From Alloalcanivorax profundimaris (lineage in GTDB: Bacteria; Pseudomonadota; Gammaproteobacteria; Pseudomonadales; Alcanivoracaceae): DNA of 64,000 nt. Position 1 is the stretch's first letter, and each line of letters starts with the position of its first letter. Made by a program: the position numbers and the translations under genes. This document shows, piece after piece, positions 53,083-63,976 of this stretch. The notes below the pieces were generated by a model. The model had not been told where the DNA came from. It ran no database searches and saw only the letters and a list, made by a program, of their open reading frames with translations. The stretch spans positions 62,001 to 126,000 of the forward strand of contig NZ_JABJWH010000036.1 in NCBI RefSeq assembly GCF_015265435.1. The letters are read 5' to 3'.

Positions 53083-53760
53083 ATGCCCGTCATTTATCTG
53101 ATTCGCCATGGCCAGGCCAGCTTCGGCGCCGAAAACTACGACGCCCTGTCCGAGCACGGCTGGGAGCAAAGCCGGGTGCTGGGCCGGCATCTTCGCGAGC
53201 AGAATCTGGGCGCGCCACGGGTACTGTGCGGTGCCATGCAGCGCCACCGGGAAACCGCCGAGGCCGCCCTGGGGGCCCTCAACCTGCCGGTGGAGTGGCA
53301 CACCGATGGCGGCTTCAACGAATACGATCACCAGAGCCTGATGCGGGTGCACTGGCCGGAGTCCCAGGACCGGGAAGTCCTGACCCGCTGGATGAGCGAA
53401 CAGCCGCAACCGCGGCGGGCCTTCCAGGCGCGCTTCGAGGAGGCGCTGCGGCGCTGGCAGCGCGGCGGCGACGACTACCCGGAAACCTGGCCGGCGTTCC
53501 GCGAGCGGGTGCTGGCGTCGCTGTACAGTCTGGCCAACGGCCTGGAAAGGGGCGACAGCGCCCTGGTGTTCACCTCCGGCGGCGCCATCAGCGTCGCCAT
53601 TCAGCATCTGCTGGAACTGGACGACGAAGCGCTGATCACCTTCAATCGCGGGCTGGTGAACACCAGCGTCACCCGCCTGCTGGTCAACACCGGGCGTCTG
53701 CGTCTGGCCACCCTCAATGAACATTTGCATCTGAGCGGCGATTTGCTTACCTACCGGTAA
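53083..53760 (+). CDS. Phosphoglycerate-mutase-like (histidine phosphatase) protein
   Basis: A 225-residue protein with the histidine phosphatase N-terminus LIRHGQASFG (nucleophile H9) and Arg in MQRHRETAEAAL. The second catalytic His of the family is not found in its usual place: the corresponding segment reads FTSGGAIS. So it may have reduced or altered activity, or be a binding protein. It is 22 nt before an SDR gene. Confidence 0.75.
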   Translation: MPVIYLIRHGQASFGAENYDALSEHGWEQSRVLGRHLREQNLGAPRVLCGAMQRHRETAEAALGALNLPVEWHTDGGFNEYDHQSLMRVHWPESQDREVLTRWMSEQPQPRRAFQARFEEALRRWQRGGDDYPETWPAFRERVLASLYSLANGLERGDSALVFTSGGAISVAIQHLLELDDEALITFNRGLVNTSVTRLLVNTGRLRLATLNEHLHLSGDLLTYR

Positions 53761-53782
53761 CCGCCGACGCCAAGGACCCCCC

Positions 53783-54535
53783 ATGACCACCCGCGACAAC
53801 ATCCTGATCACCGGCGCCAGCTCCGGCCTGGGCGCCGGCATGGCCCGGCTGTTCGCCGCCCAGGGCCGCGATCTGGCGCTGTGCGCCCGCCGCCTGGATC
53901 GGCTGGAAGCCCTGAAGGCGGAGCTGGAAGGCATCAATCCGTCCATCACGGTGCGCATCAAGCCCCTGGACGTGAACGACTACGATCAGGTGTTCCAGGT
54001 CTTCCACGCTTTCCAGGAAGAAATGGGCCATCTGGACCGCATCATCGTCAACGCCGGCCTGGGCAAGGGCCAGCCCCTGGGCACCGGCGCTTTCCACGCC
54101 AACCGGCAAACCGCCGAGACCAATTTCGTGGCGGCCCTGGCCCAGTGCGAGGCGGCCATGGAGATCTTCCGTGCCCAGAACGACGGCCACCTGGTGATGA
54201 TGTCGTCGATGAGCGCCCTGCGCGGCATGCGCAAGAACATCAACACCTACGCCGCCACCAAGGCCGGCGTGGCCAGCCTGGCGGAAGGCCTGCGCATGGA
54301 GATGCTGGGCAAGCCGATCAAGGTGAGCACCATCTACCCGGGCTACATCCGCTCCGAGATCAACGAGAAGGTGGAGAAGGCGCCGTTCATCGTCGACACG
54401 GAAACCGGCTGCAAGGCTCTGGTGGCCGCCATCGAGCGGGAACCGGCCAAGGCGTTCGTGCCGTCCTGGCCATGGCGCCCGCTGGGGCTGGCCATGCGCG
54501 TCCTGCCGCTGTCCTGGGTACGGCGGATGACCTGA
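53783..54535 (+). CDS. SDR family oxidoreductase
   Basis: A 250-residue SDR with TGASSGLGAGMARLF, VNAGLGKGQP (replacing NNAG), Ser in MSSMSALRG, Y-x3-K in YAATKAGVA and PGYIRSEINE. Relatives act on fatty or steroid alcohols. It follows the phosphatase-like gene by 22 nt, and the pair is probably one unit under the divergent LysR. Substrate unknown. Confidence 0.88.
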   Translation: MTTRDNILITGASSGLGAGMARLFAAQGRDLALCARRLDRLEALKAELEGINPSITVRIKPLDVNDYDQVFQVFHAFQEEMGHLDRIIVNAGLGKGQPLGTGAFHANRQTAETNFVAALAQCEAAMEIFRAQNDGHLVMMSSMSALRGMRKNINTYAATKAGVASLAEGLRMEMLGKPIKVSTIYPGYIRSEINEKVEKAPFIVDTETGCKALVAAIEREPAKAFVPSWPWRPLGLAMRVLPLSWVRRMT

Positions 54536-54539
54536 ACCG

Positions 54540-55382
54540 CTACCGCCAGCCCAGCACCGGCGCCCATTCCAGCCATTCGTCCTCGGGCTCCTTGTTGAGC
54601 TCGAAGCGGCGCCCGGCGCCGGCCAGGGAGCCGGCCTCGTCCGGAGTAGCGAAGCTGACGCCGCCGCGCAGCAGGTTCTCCACCGAACTGGCGCGAATGT
54701 CGGCGCCGCTGAACAGACCGAAATCCACGTCCAGCCCGGAGCTGTTCCAGAACCGGGAATTGGTGCGCACCAGCTTGGCGTAGCGCGGCTGGATGACCAC
54801 CTCGATCTCCACGTGGCGGGCATCCCGGGCCAGTTTGCTCTCGCCGATGGTGCCCACCGGCAGATCCCGATAAAACACCTTTCGCCCCTGCTTGAGCGAG
54901 CCCAGGGTGTCCGCCACCAGGGTCAGCTTGAGGCCGGATTCCGGCTGCTGCTCCGGCGGCGCCGACAACCCCTTGAAGCGGCTGGCCGGCTCACCGTCGC
55001 CGGGCTTCACGGCGATGTACTTGCCTTCCACCAGGGTATCCAGGTTGCGCGCGCCGGCCACGCCGATTTCCGGTTCCACGACCCAGAAGCGGCTGTTTTC
55101 CCGGGCCAGCTCCTTGGCGTCCTGGTTGAGGCTGGCGTGCACCTCCACCTGCTTGAGATCGTCGCTGAGGCGGATCTCGTCCACCTTGCCCACCGGCACG
55201 CCCCGGTATTTCACCGGCACGCCGGTTTTCAGGCCACCGCCGTTGGCGAAGGTGATCACCACCTGGCGATCGCTGCTGAGGAATTCCTGATACAGCAGCC
55301 AGCCGGCCAGCACGATACTGATCAGCGGCACCAGCCAGATCGGCGAGGGCCAGCGGCTGCTACGGGTTTGCACCGTTTCCAT
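54540..55382 (-). CDS. pqiB: Short PqiB-like MCE-domain protein
   Basis: A 280-residue protein: one N-terminal membrane helix (LVPLISIVLAGWLLYQ), then two MCE domains (VVITFANGGGLKTGVPVKYRGVPVGKVDEI; later GRKVFYRDLPVGTIGESKLA). E. coli PqiB has three MCE domains and about 546 residues, so this is a shortened form. MCE proteins carry lipids across the periplasm. It overlaps the upstream pqiA-like gene by 23 bp. No pqiC follows. Confidence 0.85.
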   Translation of the reverse strand: METVQTRSSRWPSPIWLVPLISIVLAGWLLYQEFLSSDRQVVITFANGGGLKTGVPVKYRGVPVGKVDEIRLSDDLKQVEVHASLNQDAKELARENSRFWVVEPEIGVAGARNLDTLVEGKYIAVKPGDGEPASRFKGLSAPPEQQPESGLKLTLVADTLGSLKQGRKVFYRDLPVGTIGESKLARDARHVEIEVVIQPRYAKLVRTNSRFWNSSGLDVDFGLFSGADIRASSVENLLRGGVSFATPDEAGSLAGAGRRFELNKEPEDEWLEWAPVLGWR

Positions 55383-55866
55383 GGTCGGGTTCCCAGAGTT
55401 GCGAAGTGGAAAAAACGTGCGCGGACAGCATGGTCAGCACCACCGCCAGCGCGAAGGCGGTGATGCCCGGTTCCGGGCTGGCGGTGGCCAGCTTGCCAAA
55501 ACGCATCAGCCCGGCCAGCAAGGCCACCACGAACACGTCCAGCATCGACCAGCGGCCGATCCAGTAAACCAGCCGGTAGGCGCGGATCGCCGTGCGTGGC
55601 GACGGATGCGCCGGGGTCCGCCAGTACACCACCGTCAGCACCAGGATCTTGAGAATCGGAATCAGCAGGCTGGCGGTGAACACCACCAGGGCCAGCACCG
55701 GCATGCCGGAGTGCACCAGCCGCACCACGCCGTCGGCGATGGTGCCGGACTGTTCGCGGCCGATGCTCTCGAAGGTCATGATCGGCAGCAGATTGGCGGG
55801 CACCAGCCAGACCGCCGCCGCGGCCAGCAGGGCCCAGGCGGTCAGCCGCCTAGACGCGGGCCGCAT
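55360..55866 (-). CDS. PqiA-like membrane protein, second half
   Basis: A 168-residue protein with four membrane helices and the PqiA segment LVPANLLPIMTFESIG, a YRLVYWIGRWSMLDVFVV stretch and FALAVVLTMLSAHVFSTSQLWEP. It equals the second homologous half of full-length PqiA/YebS. ATG at 55866 has GGAGG 6 nt upstream and overlaps the first-half gene by 17 bp. Confidence 0.85.
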   Translation of the reverse strand: MRPASRRLTAWALLAAAAVWLVPANLLPIMTFESIGREQSGTIADGVVRLVHSGMPVLALVVFTASLLIPILKILVLTVVYWRTPAHPSPRTAIRAYRLVYWIGRWSMLDVFVVALLAGLMRFGKLATASPEPGITAFALAVVLTMLSAHVFSTSQLWEPDHGNGANP

Positions 55867-56491
55867 CGCCGGCCTCCGCGTCACGTTGTTCGAGAACGCG
55901 GTCCAGCACCGCCGGGTCCGCCAGCCCCTCGGCCACCCAGCGCGCCACCACCAGGCCCAGCAGGCAGAACAAACCGGCGCCCAGGCGCAGGCTGGCGCTC
56001 TCGCCCAGTTCGGTGGTGGCGATCAGGGCGCCGAGCAGGAAAATTTCCGGCATCGCCCATTCCCGGCCCTGGCGGTACCACCACAGCCAGCGCCGGGGCC
56101 GGCCGCCGGCGTGCAGCCGGGCCATGGCCACCAGCAGGGCGATCATCTGCGCCGCCGGCATCAGCACCAGGGTGCCCAACACCACCGCCGCCACCAGGCC
56201 GTAGCGGTCGTCCAGCAAGGCGGCGGCGCTGGAGGTCACGGACACCGAACCGGAAGCGCCGAACTGCTCCACGTACACCAGCGGCAGAGTCACCGCCGGC
56301 GCCCACAGCACCAGGGCGGTGGCCGCCAGGGCCAGCACCGCCTGGGCGCGCAGGCGGTGCTGCGAGCCCAGGCGGGCACCGCAGCGCGGGCAGAACCAAT
56401 GGCCACGATCGGCGTCCGGCCGCGCCAGACGCAGGGCGCAGTCGTGGCACACCACCGCCGCACCGGAGGACCGGGAGAATGAATTGGACAT
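55850..56491 (-). CDS. PqiA-like membrane protein, first half with zinc ribbon
   Basis: A 213-residue protein: a zinc-ribbon N-terminus with C-x2-C (CHDCALRLARPDADRGHWFC and CPRCG), then four membrane helices (APAVTLPLVYVEQFG; VLMPAAQMIALLVAMARLH; WAMPEIFLLGALIAT). It corresponds to the first half of PqiA. With the next gene it makes a split PqiA, encoded as two coupled proteins rather than one. Role: lipid transport to the envelope with the MCE protein. Confidence 0.85.
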   Translation of the reverse strand: MSNSFSRSSGAAVVCHDCALRLARPDADRGHWFCPRCGARLGSQHRLRAQAVLALAATALVLWAPAVTLPLVYVEQFGASGSVSVTSSAAALLDDRYGLVAAVVLGTLVLMPAAQMIALLVAMARLHAGGRPRRWLWWYRQGREWAMPEIFLLGALIATTELGESASLRLGAGLFCLLGLVVARWVAEGLADPAVLDRVLEQRDAEAGDAARV

Positions 56492-56632
56492 GTGTTCACT
56501 CTAGCAGCCCGCTCCGGCCACTCCAGGCACGGAACGTAACCAGGGGGTAAAAGAGCGCAAAAAATCGCCGGGAGCGGTTTTTGACGTCGCGAAGCGACGG
56601 CCCGAAGGGTGACCGCCAGGGATGGTGGTCAC

Positions 56633-56656
56633 AAAAAAGGGCGCCCGAAGGCGCCC
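56633..56656 (-). terminator. Rho-independent terminator of amtB
   Basis: On the minus strand GGGCGCC-TTCG-GGCGCCC (56656-56639) is followed by TTTTTT (56638-56633). The 7-bp stem with a UUCG tetraloop and U tract is a textbook terminator, 27 nt after the amtB stop. Confidence 0.92.
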
Positions 56657-56683
56657 AAGGTTGTTCCAAGGAAGGAAACAGAA

Positions 56684-57943
<1,260 letters not shown>

Positions 57944-58016
57944 GTTGCAACCCTCCGAGAAATTGGAAGCGTGATCAGGACCTTGGCATGGGTCGTATTA
58001 CACGTTGCTTTGAAAC

Positions 58017-58490
<474 letters not shown>

Positions 58491-58556
58491 TCACGCAATC
58501 TCAGGGGGTTAGAACTCAGTTCCTGGCGTCCTGCCGGGTCATTTGCGGCATTATAG

Positions 58557-58573
58557 TGCACCACTTTGGACCA
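58557..58573. promoter_or_regulatory. NtrC-like enhancer site
   Basis: TGCACCA-CTT-TGGACCA resembles the NtrC consensus TGCACYA-N3-TGGTGCA and lies about 80-110 bp upstream of the sigma-54 promoter, a usual enhancer distance. The right half is imperfect (GAC for GTG). A second partial site may overlap 58587-58605. Confidence 0.5.
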
Positions 58574-58675
58574 CAACCCAAAACGGTGCACGCCGTTACG
58601 GTGCTCGACGCCGGAGCGCCCGTGCTACCATCGGACGCCGATTCGCCCGATGCCGAAATAGTGGAGCCTCCGGCC

Positions 58676-58936
58676 ATGCAAAGCCAAGCCTTTATCGACC
58701 GACTGATGGCCGACATCAGCCGCCATCTGCCCGGTGACCTGGGTCGCCTGCGCCAGGACGTGGAGCACAGCGTGCGCGCGGTCCTCAATGAAACCCTGAC
58801 GCGCCTGGATCTGGTCAGCCGGGAAGAATTCGAGGTGCAGCGCCAGGTACTGGAGCGCACCCGCGCCAAACTGGACGCCCTGGAGAAGGAAGTGGCGGCA
58901 CTGGAACGGGCCACCGGAGAAGACGACACACCCTGA
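58676..58936 (+). CDS. ubiK: UbiK-type ubiquinone biosynthesis accessory factor
   Basis: An 86-residue helical protein of the YqiC/BMFP family: QAFIDRLMADISRHLPGDL, then a coiled coil (EEFEVQRQVLERTRAKLDALEKEVAALE). UbiK helps UbiJ in coenzyme Q synthesis. The ATG at 58676 gives the family N-terminus. It precedes comM by 157 nt. Confidence 0.88.
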   Translation: MQSQAFIDRLMADISRHLPGDLGRLRQDVEHSVRAVLNETLTRLDLVSREEFEVQRQVLERTRAKLDALEKEVAALERATGEDDTP

Positions 58937-59093
58937 ACGAGCCCCGCGCCCAGCGGGACCGGCCAAAGCGCGTCTGGCCGCCACGGGAAGAAACCTCCAA
59001 GAAACAGGCTTACCGAAACCGGCGCCATCGGCGCACGCCGATCCGGGCGGATCTCGTACGCGCGGTCCCGGCCGGCGCCGCTATGCTGCGGCC

Positions 59094-60581
59094 ATGAACA
59101 TCACCAGCCTGAACAGCCGCGCCGCCCGGGGCGTGGACGCCGTGCCGGTGCGCGTGGAAACCCACCTGGCGCCGGGCCTGCCCGGCTTCACCATCGTCGG
59201 CCTGCCGGACACCGCCGTGCGGGAAAGCCGCGACCGGGTGCGCTCGGCCCTGGTCAACGCCGGCTTCGATTTCCCCCAGCGGCGCATCACCGTGAACCTG
59301 GCGCCGGCGGACCTGCCCAAGGATGGCGGCCGCTTCGATCTGCCCATCGCCCTGGGCATCCTGCTGGCGAGCGGCCAGCTGGGGCGGGTGGACACCGGCA
59401 AACTGGAATTCATCGGCGAGCTGGCGCTGAGCGGCCGGCTCAACCCGGTGCCGGCGCTGCTGCCGGCGGCCCTGGCCTGCGCGCGCACCGGCCACACCCT
59501 GGTGGTGCCACCGGATAACGCCGACGAGGCGGCCCTGGCCGGGGCCCGCACCCTGGCACCGGCCAGCCTGGCGGCCCTGTGCGCGCACCTGCGCGGCGCC
59601 GAGCCGCTGCCCCCGCACCCACCGCCGGCGGTGGCGGCCACGCCCCCGGACGCCCTGCCCTGCCTGGGCGACGTGCGCGGCCAACCGGCCGGCAAGCGGG
59701 TGCTGGAGATCGCCGCCGCCGGCGGCCATTCACTGCTGCTGTGCGGCCCGCCCGGCGCCGGCAAGAGCCTGCTGGCGGCGCGCCTGCCCGGGCTGCTGCC
59801 AGCGCTCACCCGGGACCAGGCCCTGGAGGTGGCGGCGGTGCATTCATTGCGCTCGGCGCGGCCGGCGTCGGCGTTCCTGACCCGGCCCTACCGCAGCCCG
59901 CACCACACCATTTCCGCCACCGCCCTGGTGGGCGGCGGCGGGCGCCCGCGACCTGGGGAAATCTCCCTGGCCCACCAGGGCGTGCTGTTCCTGGACGAGT
60001 TGCCGGAATTCGGCCGCCAGGTGCTGGAAGTGCTGCGCGAGCCCCTGGAAACCGGCGAGGTGCACATCGCCCGCACCGCCGAGCAATTGCGCTTCCCGGC
60101 CCGCTTTCAGTTGGTGGCGGCCATGAACCCCTGCCCCTGTGGCTACCTGGACGACCCGGACAAGGGCTGCGGTTACCGCTGCGACAAGGCACGGCGCTAC
60201 CGCCAGCGGCTGTCCGGCCCGCTGCTGGACCGCATCGACCTGCATCTGACGGTGCCGCCGGTGGACCCGGGCACCCTGCTCGCCGAGGGCGACGGCGAAC
60301 CCAGCGCCGCCGTGCGGCCCAGGGTGGCGGCGGCCCGGGAGCGGCAATGGCGGCGCCAGGGCTGCCTCAACCGGGACCTGCCGCCGGGCGCCCTGAACGC
60401 CGGCCTGCGCGCGCACCGGGCCTGGCTGCGCGGCGTCATGGAACGGCTCGATCTGTCCGCCCGGGGCCTGCACCGCAGCCTGCGGGTGGCGCGCACCATC
60501 GCCGACCTGGCCGGCGCCGAGGCGGTGGAACGGGCCCATCTGCGCGAGGCGCTCAGCTATCGGGAGAGCGAGCCGGACTGA
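59094..60581 (+). CDS. comM: YifB/ComM-type Mg-chelatase-like AAA ATPase
   Basis: A 495-residue protein: an N-terminal Lon-like S16 domain (GFTIVGLPDTAVRESRDRVRSAL), an AAA core with Walker A GPPGAGKS and Walker B LFLDELPEF, NPCPCGYLDDP, and the C-terminal Mg-chelatase domain. ComM promotes branch migration of DNA during natural transformation in Vibrio and Haemophilus relatives. Its 3' end overlaps the convergent EamA gene by 29 bp. Confidence 0.9.
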   Translation: MNITSLNSRAARGVDAVPVRVETHLAPGLPGFTIVGLPDTAVRESRDRVRSALVNAGFDFPQRRITVNLAPADLPKDGGRFDLPIALGILLASGQLGRVDTGKLEFIGELALSGRLNPVPALLPAALACARTGHTLVVPPDNADEAALAGARTLAPASLAALCAHLRGAEPLPPHPPPAVAATPPDALPCLGDVRGQPAGKRVLEIAAAGGHSLLLCGPPGAGKSLLAARLPGLLPALTRDQALEVAAVHSLRSARPASAFLTRPYRSPHHTISATALVGGGGRPRPGEISLAHQGVLFLDELPEFGRQVLEVLREPLETGEVHIARTAEQLRFPARFQLVAAMNPCPCGYLDDPDKGCGYRCDKARRYRQRLSGPLLDRIDLHLTVPPVDPGTLLAEGDGEPSAAVRPRVAAARERQWRRQGCLNRDLPPGALNAGLRAHRAWLRGVMERLDLSARGLHRSLRVARTIADLAGAEAVERAHLREALSYRESEPD

Positions 60582-61440
60582 GGCGCCGCCACAGCTCCGC
60601 CAGCATCACCCCGGCCAGGGTCAGCAGGCCGCCGAACAGGTGCGCCCAGGTGAGCTGCTCGCGCAGCACCACGGCGGCGATGGCGGCGGTGAACAGTGGC
60701 ACCAGGTTGAAGAACAGGCTGACACGGCTGGGATCGAGCCGGGTGATGCCGTTCATCCACAGCCAGGGCGCGGCGATGGACGCGGCGATGCCGGCGTAGG
60801 CGATCAACGGCAGCGCCTCGCCGCTGAGCCCCTGGCGCGGCGACAGCAGCATCAGCGGCAACAGCACCACGATGCCCACCAGCACCTGCAGGTAAAGCAG
60901 GGTGAGCGCGGGCAAATCCGGCCGCCAGCGTTTCAGCAGCACGCCGTAGACCGCGTAGGACAGGGTCGCCAGCAACATCAGCAGATCGCCCAGGTTAACG
61001 CCCTGGCGAAGCAGCGCGGCGGGATCCCCGGAGGACACCACCACGATCACCCCGGCCAGGGAGATCAACGCGCCGGTAACCGCGCCCGCCGTGAGCGGCT
61101 GGCCGAGCAGCAACGCCGACAGCAACAACGCGAGCAGCGGCATCAGCGACAGGATGATGCCCATGTTGGTGGCGCTGGTGGAAATGCCGGCGTAATAGGC
61201 CAGGGTCTGGTAGGCGACCATGCCGAGGATGCCGAGCACCACGTTGTGCCACAGCCAGGGGCGGATGGCGTGGCGCTGCCGCCACAGCGGCCGCAGCATC
61301 ACCGGGGTGAGCAGCGCGCCGGCCAGCAGCCAGCGGTAAAAGCCGATCTCCGCCGGGTGCAACACACCCGCGACCAGCTTGTTGACCACATTGTTGCCCG
61401 ACCACAGCATCACCGCGGCGAGCGGAAACAGGTAGGCCAA
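60553..61440 (-). CDS. EamA/DMT family transporter
   Basis: A 295-residue carrier with ten helices in two EamA repeats. The first repeat has MLWSGNNVVNKLVAGVLHPAEIGFYRW and GALISLAGVIVVVSSGDPAALLRQ, the second RLDPSRVSLFFNLVPLFTAAIAAVVLREQL. Exporter of unknown metabolites, often amino acids. It lies 8 nt after an SDR gene and overlaps comM at the 3' end. Confidence 0.9.
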   Translation of the reverse strand: MAYLFPLAAVMLWSGNNVVNKLVAGVLHPAEIGFYRWLLAGALLTPVMLRPLWRQRHAIRPWLWHNVVLGILGMVAYQTLAYYAGISTSATNMGIILSLMPLLALLLSALLLGQPLTAGAVTGALISLAGVIVVVSSGDPAALLRQGVNLGDLLMLLATLSYAVYGVLLKRWRPDLPALTLLYLQVLVGIVVLLPLMLLSPRQGLSGEALPLIAYAGIAASIAAPWLWMNGITRLDPSRVSLFFNLVPLFTAAIAAVVLREQLTWAHLFGGLLTLAGVMLAELWRRLSPARSPDS

Positions 61441-61448
61441 ACCGCGCC

Positions 61449-62207
61449 TCAGAGACTGTTGCAGAGGTGGGCGCCGTCCACCGGAATGGCGGTGCCGCTC
61501 ATGTAGGAGGAAGCGTCCGAAGCCAGCAGCAACAGGGGCCCCATGAGCTCATCAATCTGGCCGAGCCGGCGGTAGGGGATGCGCTTGATCAATTTCTCGC
61601 CGTGGGGGCCGGCGAAGAAGTCCCGGTTGATGTCGGTTTCCACGTAGCCCGGGCAGATGGCGTTGCAGCGGATCCCATGGCGCGCGTAGTCCAGGGCGAT
61701 GGATTTGGTGAGCTGCACCACGCCGGCCTTGGAGACGGTGTAGGGCGACAGCAGCGCGCCCACCCGCAGGCCGAGGATGGAGGCGATATTGATGATGTTG
61801 CCGGGCCGGCCGTCGCGGCGCCATTGCCGGATGGCGAATTTGCTCACCGCCCAGACGCCGTTCAGGTTGGTGTCGATGACCGCGTTCCAATCGTCTTCTT
61901 CCAGGGTGTCCAGGCCGCCTTCCCGGGTGATGCCGGCGTTGTTGATCACCACGTCCAGGGCCGGCATTTCCGCGAATGCCTTTTCCACGCTGGCGTGGTC
62001 GGACACATCCAGCGGCACCACCACGGCGTCGCGGCCCTCGGCGCGCACCGCCTCGGCGGTTTCCTGGAGTTTCTCCACGCGACGGGCGGCCAGCACCAGG
62101 TCGGCGCCGCGCTCGGCCAGTTCCCGGGCGAAGTGGGCGCCGAAGCCGCTGGACGCGCCGGTGATCAGGATCCGTTTGCCGGTGATATCGAAACGGGAGT
62201 CGGTCAT
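61449..62207 (-). CDS. SDR family oxidoreductase
   Basis: A 252-residue SDR: TGASSGFGAHFARELAERG, VINNAGITREGG, Ser in NIASILGLRVG, YTVSKAG, PGYVETDIN and a final SSYMSGTAIPVDGAH. This pattern fits FabG/glucose 1-dehydrogenase-like SDRs. The start at 62207 has GAGGAG upstream. It is followed 8 nt later by the EamA gene. Substrate unknown. Confidence 0.88.
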   Translation of the reverse strand: MTDSRFDITGKRILITGASSGFGAHFARELAERGADLVLAARRVEKLQETAEAVRAEGRDAVVVPLDVSDHASVEKAFAEMPALDVVINNAGITREGGLDTLEEDDWNAVIDTNLNGVWAVSKFAIRQWRRDGRPGNIINIASILGLRVGALLSPYTVSKAGVVQLTKSIALDYARHGIRCNAICPGYVETDINRDFFAGPHGEKLIKRIPYRRLGQIDELMGPLLLLASDASSYMSGTAIPVDGAHLCNSL

Positions 62208-62308
62208 GGGATTCTCCTCTGCCATCGCCTTCGAAGGGCGGTAAGGTCAAAGGGCTTTACTGTAACGGAAAACACCGCCCATGGCTGCGCGGCGCGGCGG
62301 GGAAAACG

Positions 62309-63352
62309 TCAGTCCCGGTAATCGCCGGCCCGGTAGTAGCTGGGCGGGTGGCCGGTCCAGCGGCGGAAGGCGCGGGTGAAGTTGCTGGGGTCGGCGTAGC
62401 CGAGCAGGTCGGCCACCTTCTGCACCGGGTGGTTGGCGGCCAGGTAACGCACCGCCCGGGCCATGCGCACTTCCTCGAGCAGATTGCGGTAGCTCACGCC
62501 CAGGGCGGCCAGGTGGCGGCGCAGGGTGCGGGAGGTGAGATGAAAGCTGCCGGCCAGCTGCTCAAGACTGGGCAGCATGCCCTCCGCCTGCATCAGCCGG
62601 GAGCGCACCCGGGAGGCCCAGTCCTGGTCGATTTCCAGGCGCCGCAGTTCCTCCTCGCAACGCCGCGCCGCCATGCTGCGGGAAGCGGGATCGGCCAGGG
62701 CGAAGCGCTCGTTCATCAGCCGCGCCGGGAACCGCAGCGCCGCCACCGGCTTGCCGAAGGTCACCGGCATGCCGAGCACCTCGGTGTAGCGTGCCGCGTG
62801 GGGCGGCGCCGGATAGGGCAGTTCCAGGGTGGCGCCGCGGAAACGGTCACCGAGCAGATAGCGCAGGCCGCCCACCAGGGCGGCGGTGACCACCTCCAGG
62901 TAGGGCTCGCGGATGTCGCCCAGATCGTAGGGCTCGGCGAGGCAGAAGCGCACCCAGCGCGGTTGCGCCCGCAGGCGGGGCAGGCACAGCCGGGTGCGGG
63001 TGCGGAAGTAACGCTCCAGCAGCTCCAGGGCCTCGCCCAGATCCGCGCTGCTGATCGCCGCGTAGCCGAGCAGGCCGTGGGCGTTGACGGTGAGCTGCCG
63101 GCCCAGGGCCAGCCCGATGGCGGGATCGCCGCTGAGTGAGCGCGCGCCCTCCATGACGCGGCGAAACTGATCGAACCGCAGCGCCGGCTCGGCGCTGTAC
63201 ACGGCCTCCCGGTCCAGCCCCACCCGGGCCAGCAGGCGGCCGGTATCCAGGCCGGATTCCTGGATCAGTTCCAGCAGGTTACGCACATAGTTCACCGGGA
63301 TCGGCGTGCGGTCGCCGGTGAGGTCATTGAGACCCGCGTCATAGGTTTCCAT
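62309..63352 (-). CDS. AraC family regulator with OruR-type N-terminal domain
   Basis: A 347-residue AraC protein: the N-terminal arabinose-binding-like domain (about 20-220) resembles OruR/ArgR-type regulators, with FDQFRRVMEGARSL and GLLGYAAISSADLGEAL. The C-terminal double helix-turn-helix is VSYRNLLEEVRMARAVRYLA and VADLLGYADPSNFTRAFRRWTGHPP. The start at 63352 is set by this domain; the longer frame is an extension. No target gene is obvious. Confidence 0.87.
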   Translation of the reverse strand: METYDAGLNDLTGDRTPIPVNYVRNLLELIQESGLDTGRLLARVGLDREAVYSAEPALRFDQFRRVMEGARSLSGDPAIGLALGRQLTVNAHGLLGYAAISSADLGEALELLERYFRTRTRLCLPRLRAQPRWVRFCLAEPYDLGDIREPYLEVVTAALVGGLRYLLGDRFRGATLELPYPAPPHAARYTEVLGMPVTFGKPVAALRFPARLMNERFALADPASRSMAARRCEEELRRLEIDQDWASRVRSRLMQAEGMLPSLEQLAGSFHLTSRTLRRHLAALGVSYRNLLEEVRMARAVRYLAANHPVQKVADLLGYADPSNFTRAFRRWTGHPPSYYRAGDYRD

Positions 63353-63490
63353 GACGGCAAGGATACAACCGTTCTCGGCGTTGTCCGAAAATGACAGGCC
63401 CGTTTTGGCGCGCGCACGGCCCGGCACTGCAAAGCGACCCGCGCTGACGTACCATTGGCCGTCTTCGTCGTATTGCCCGGGAGGGGCGCC

Positions 63491-63976
63491 ATGGCCACCG
63501 TTCAAGCCCTGTACATCGCCACCGAGAAGCGCGGCCCGGTAAGCCGCCACCCGGCGGTGAAAGTGGAAGCCGGCCGTGGCATCGTCGGCGACCGCCGCTA
63601 TAAGCGCGACACGCCACCGGCGGAGCAGATCACCCTGATCGAAAGCGAGCGCGTGGCGGCCTTCAACCGGGAATACGGCCTGGACGTGGAAGCCGGCGCC
63701 CTGCGCCGCAATCTGGTCACCGAGGGCATCGACCTGAACGCCCTGGAGGGGCGGGAATTCCAGGTCGGCGGCGTACGCCTGCGCGGCATTGAACTGTGCG
63801 AGCCCTGCGCGGTGGTGGGGCAGCTGCTGGCGCGGCCGGGTTTAAGCCCCACCGAGGTGATTCGCGGCCTGATGGACCGGGGAGGCCTGCGCGCCGAGAT
63901 CCTCGATTCCGGCGTGCTCCGCGAGGGCGATGTGATCCGCGCGGACGGAGACAATAGCCGGAGCGATTCCGCTTGA
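63491..63976 (+). CDS. MOSC-domain protein
   Basis: A 161-residue MOSC domain: GIVGDRRYKRDTPPAEQITLIESE, NLVTEGIDLN, and ELCEPCAVVGQLL with the conserved Cys that holds the sulfur/molybdopterin. MOSC proteins bind sulfur or molybdenum cofactors, often YiiM-like. The ATG at 63491 gives the normal domain start. A possible next gene begins after 63976, but only 24 nt remain in the window. Confidence 0.87.
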   Translation: MATVQALYIATEKRGPVSRHPAVKVEAGRGIVGDRRYKRDTPPAEQITLIESERVAAFNREYGLDVEAGALRRNLVTEGIDLNALEGREFQVGGVRLRGIELCEPCAVVGQLLARPGLSPTEVIRGLMDRGGLRAEILDSGVLREGDVIRADGDNSRSDSA

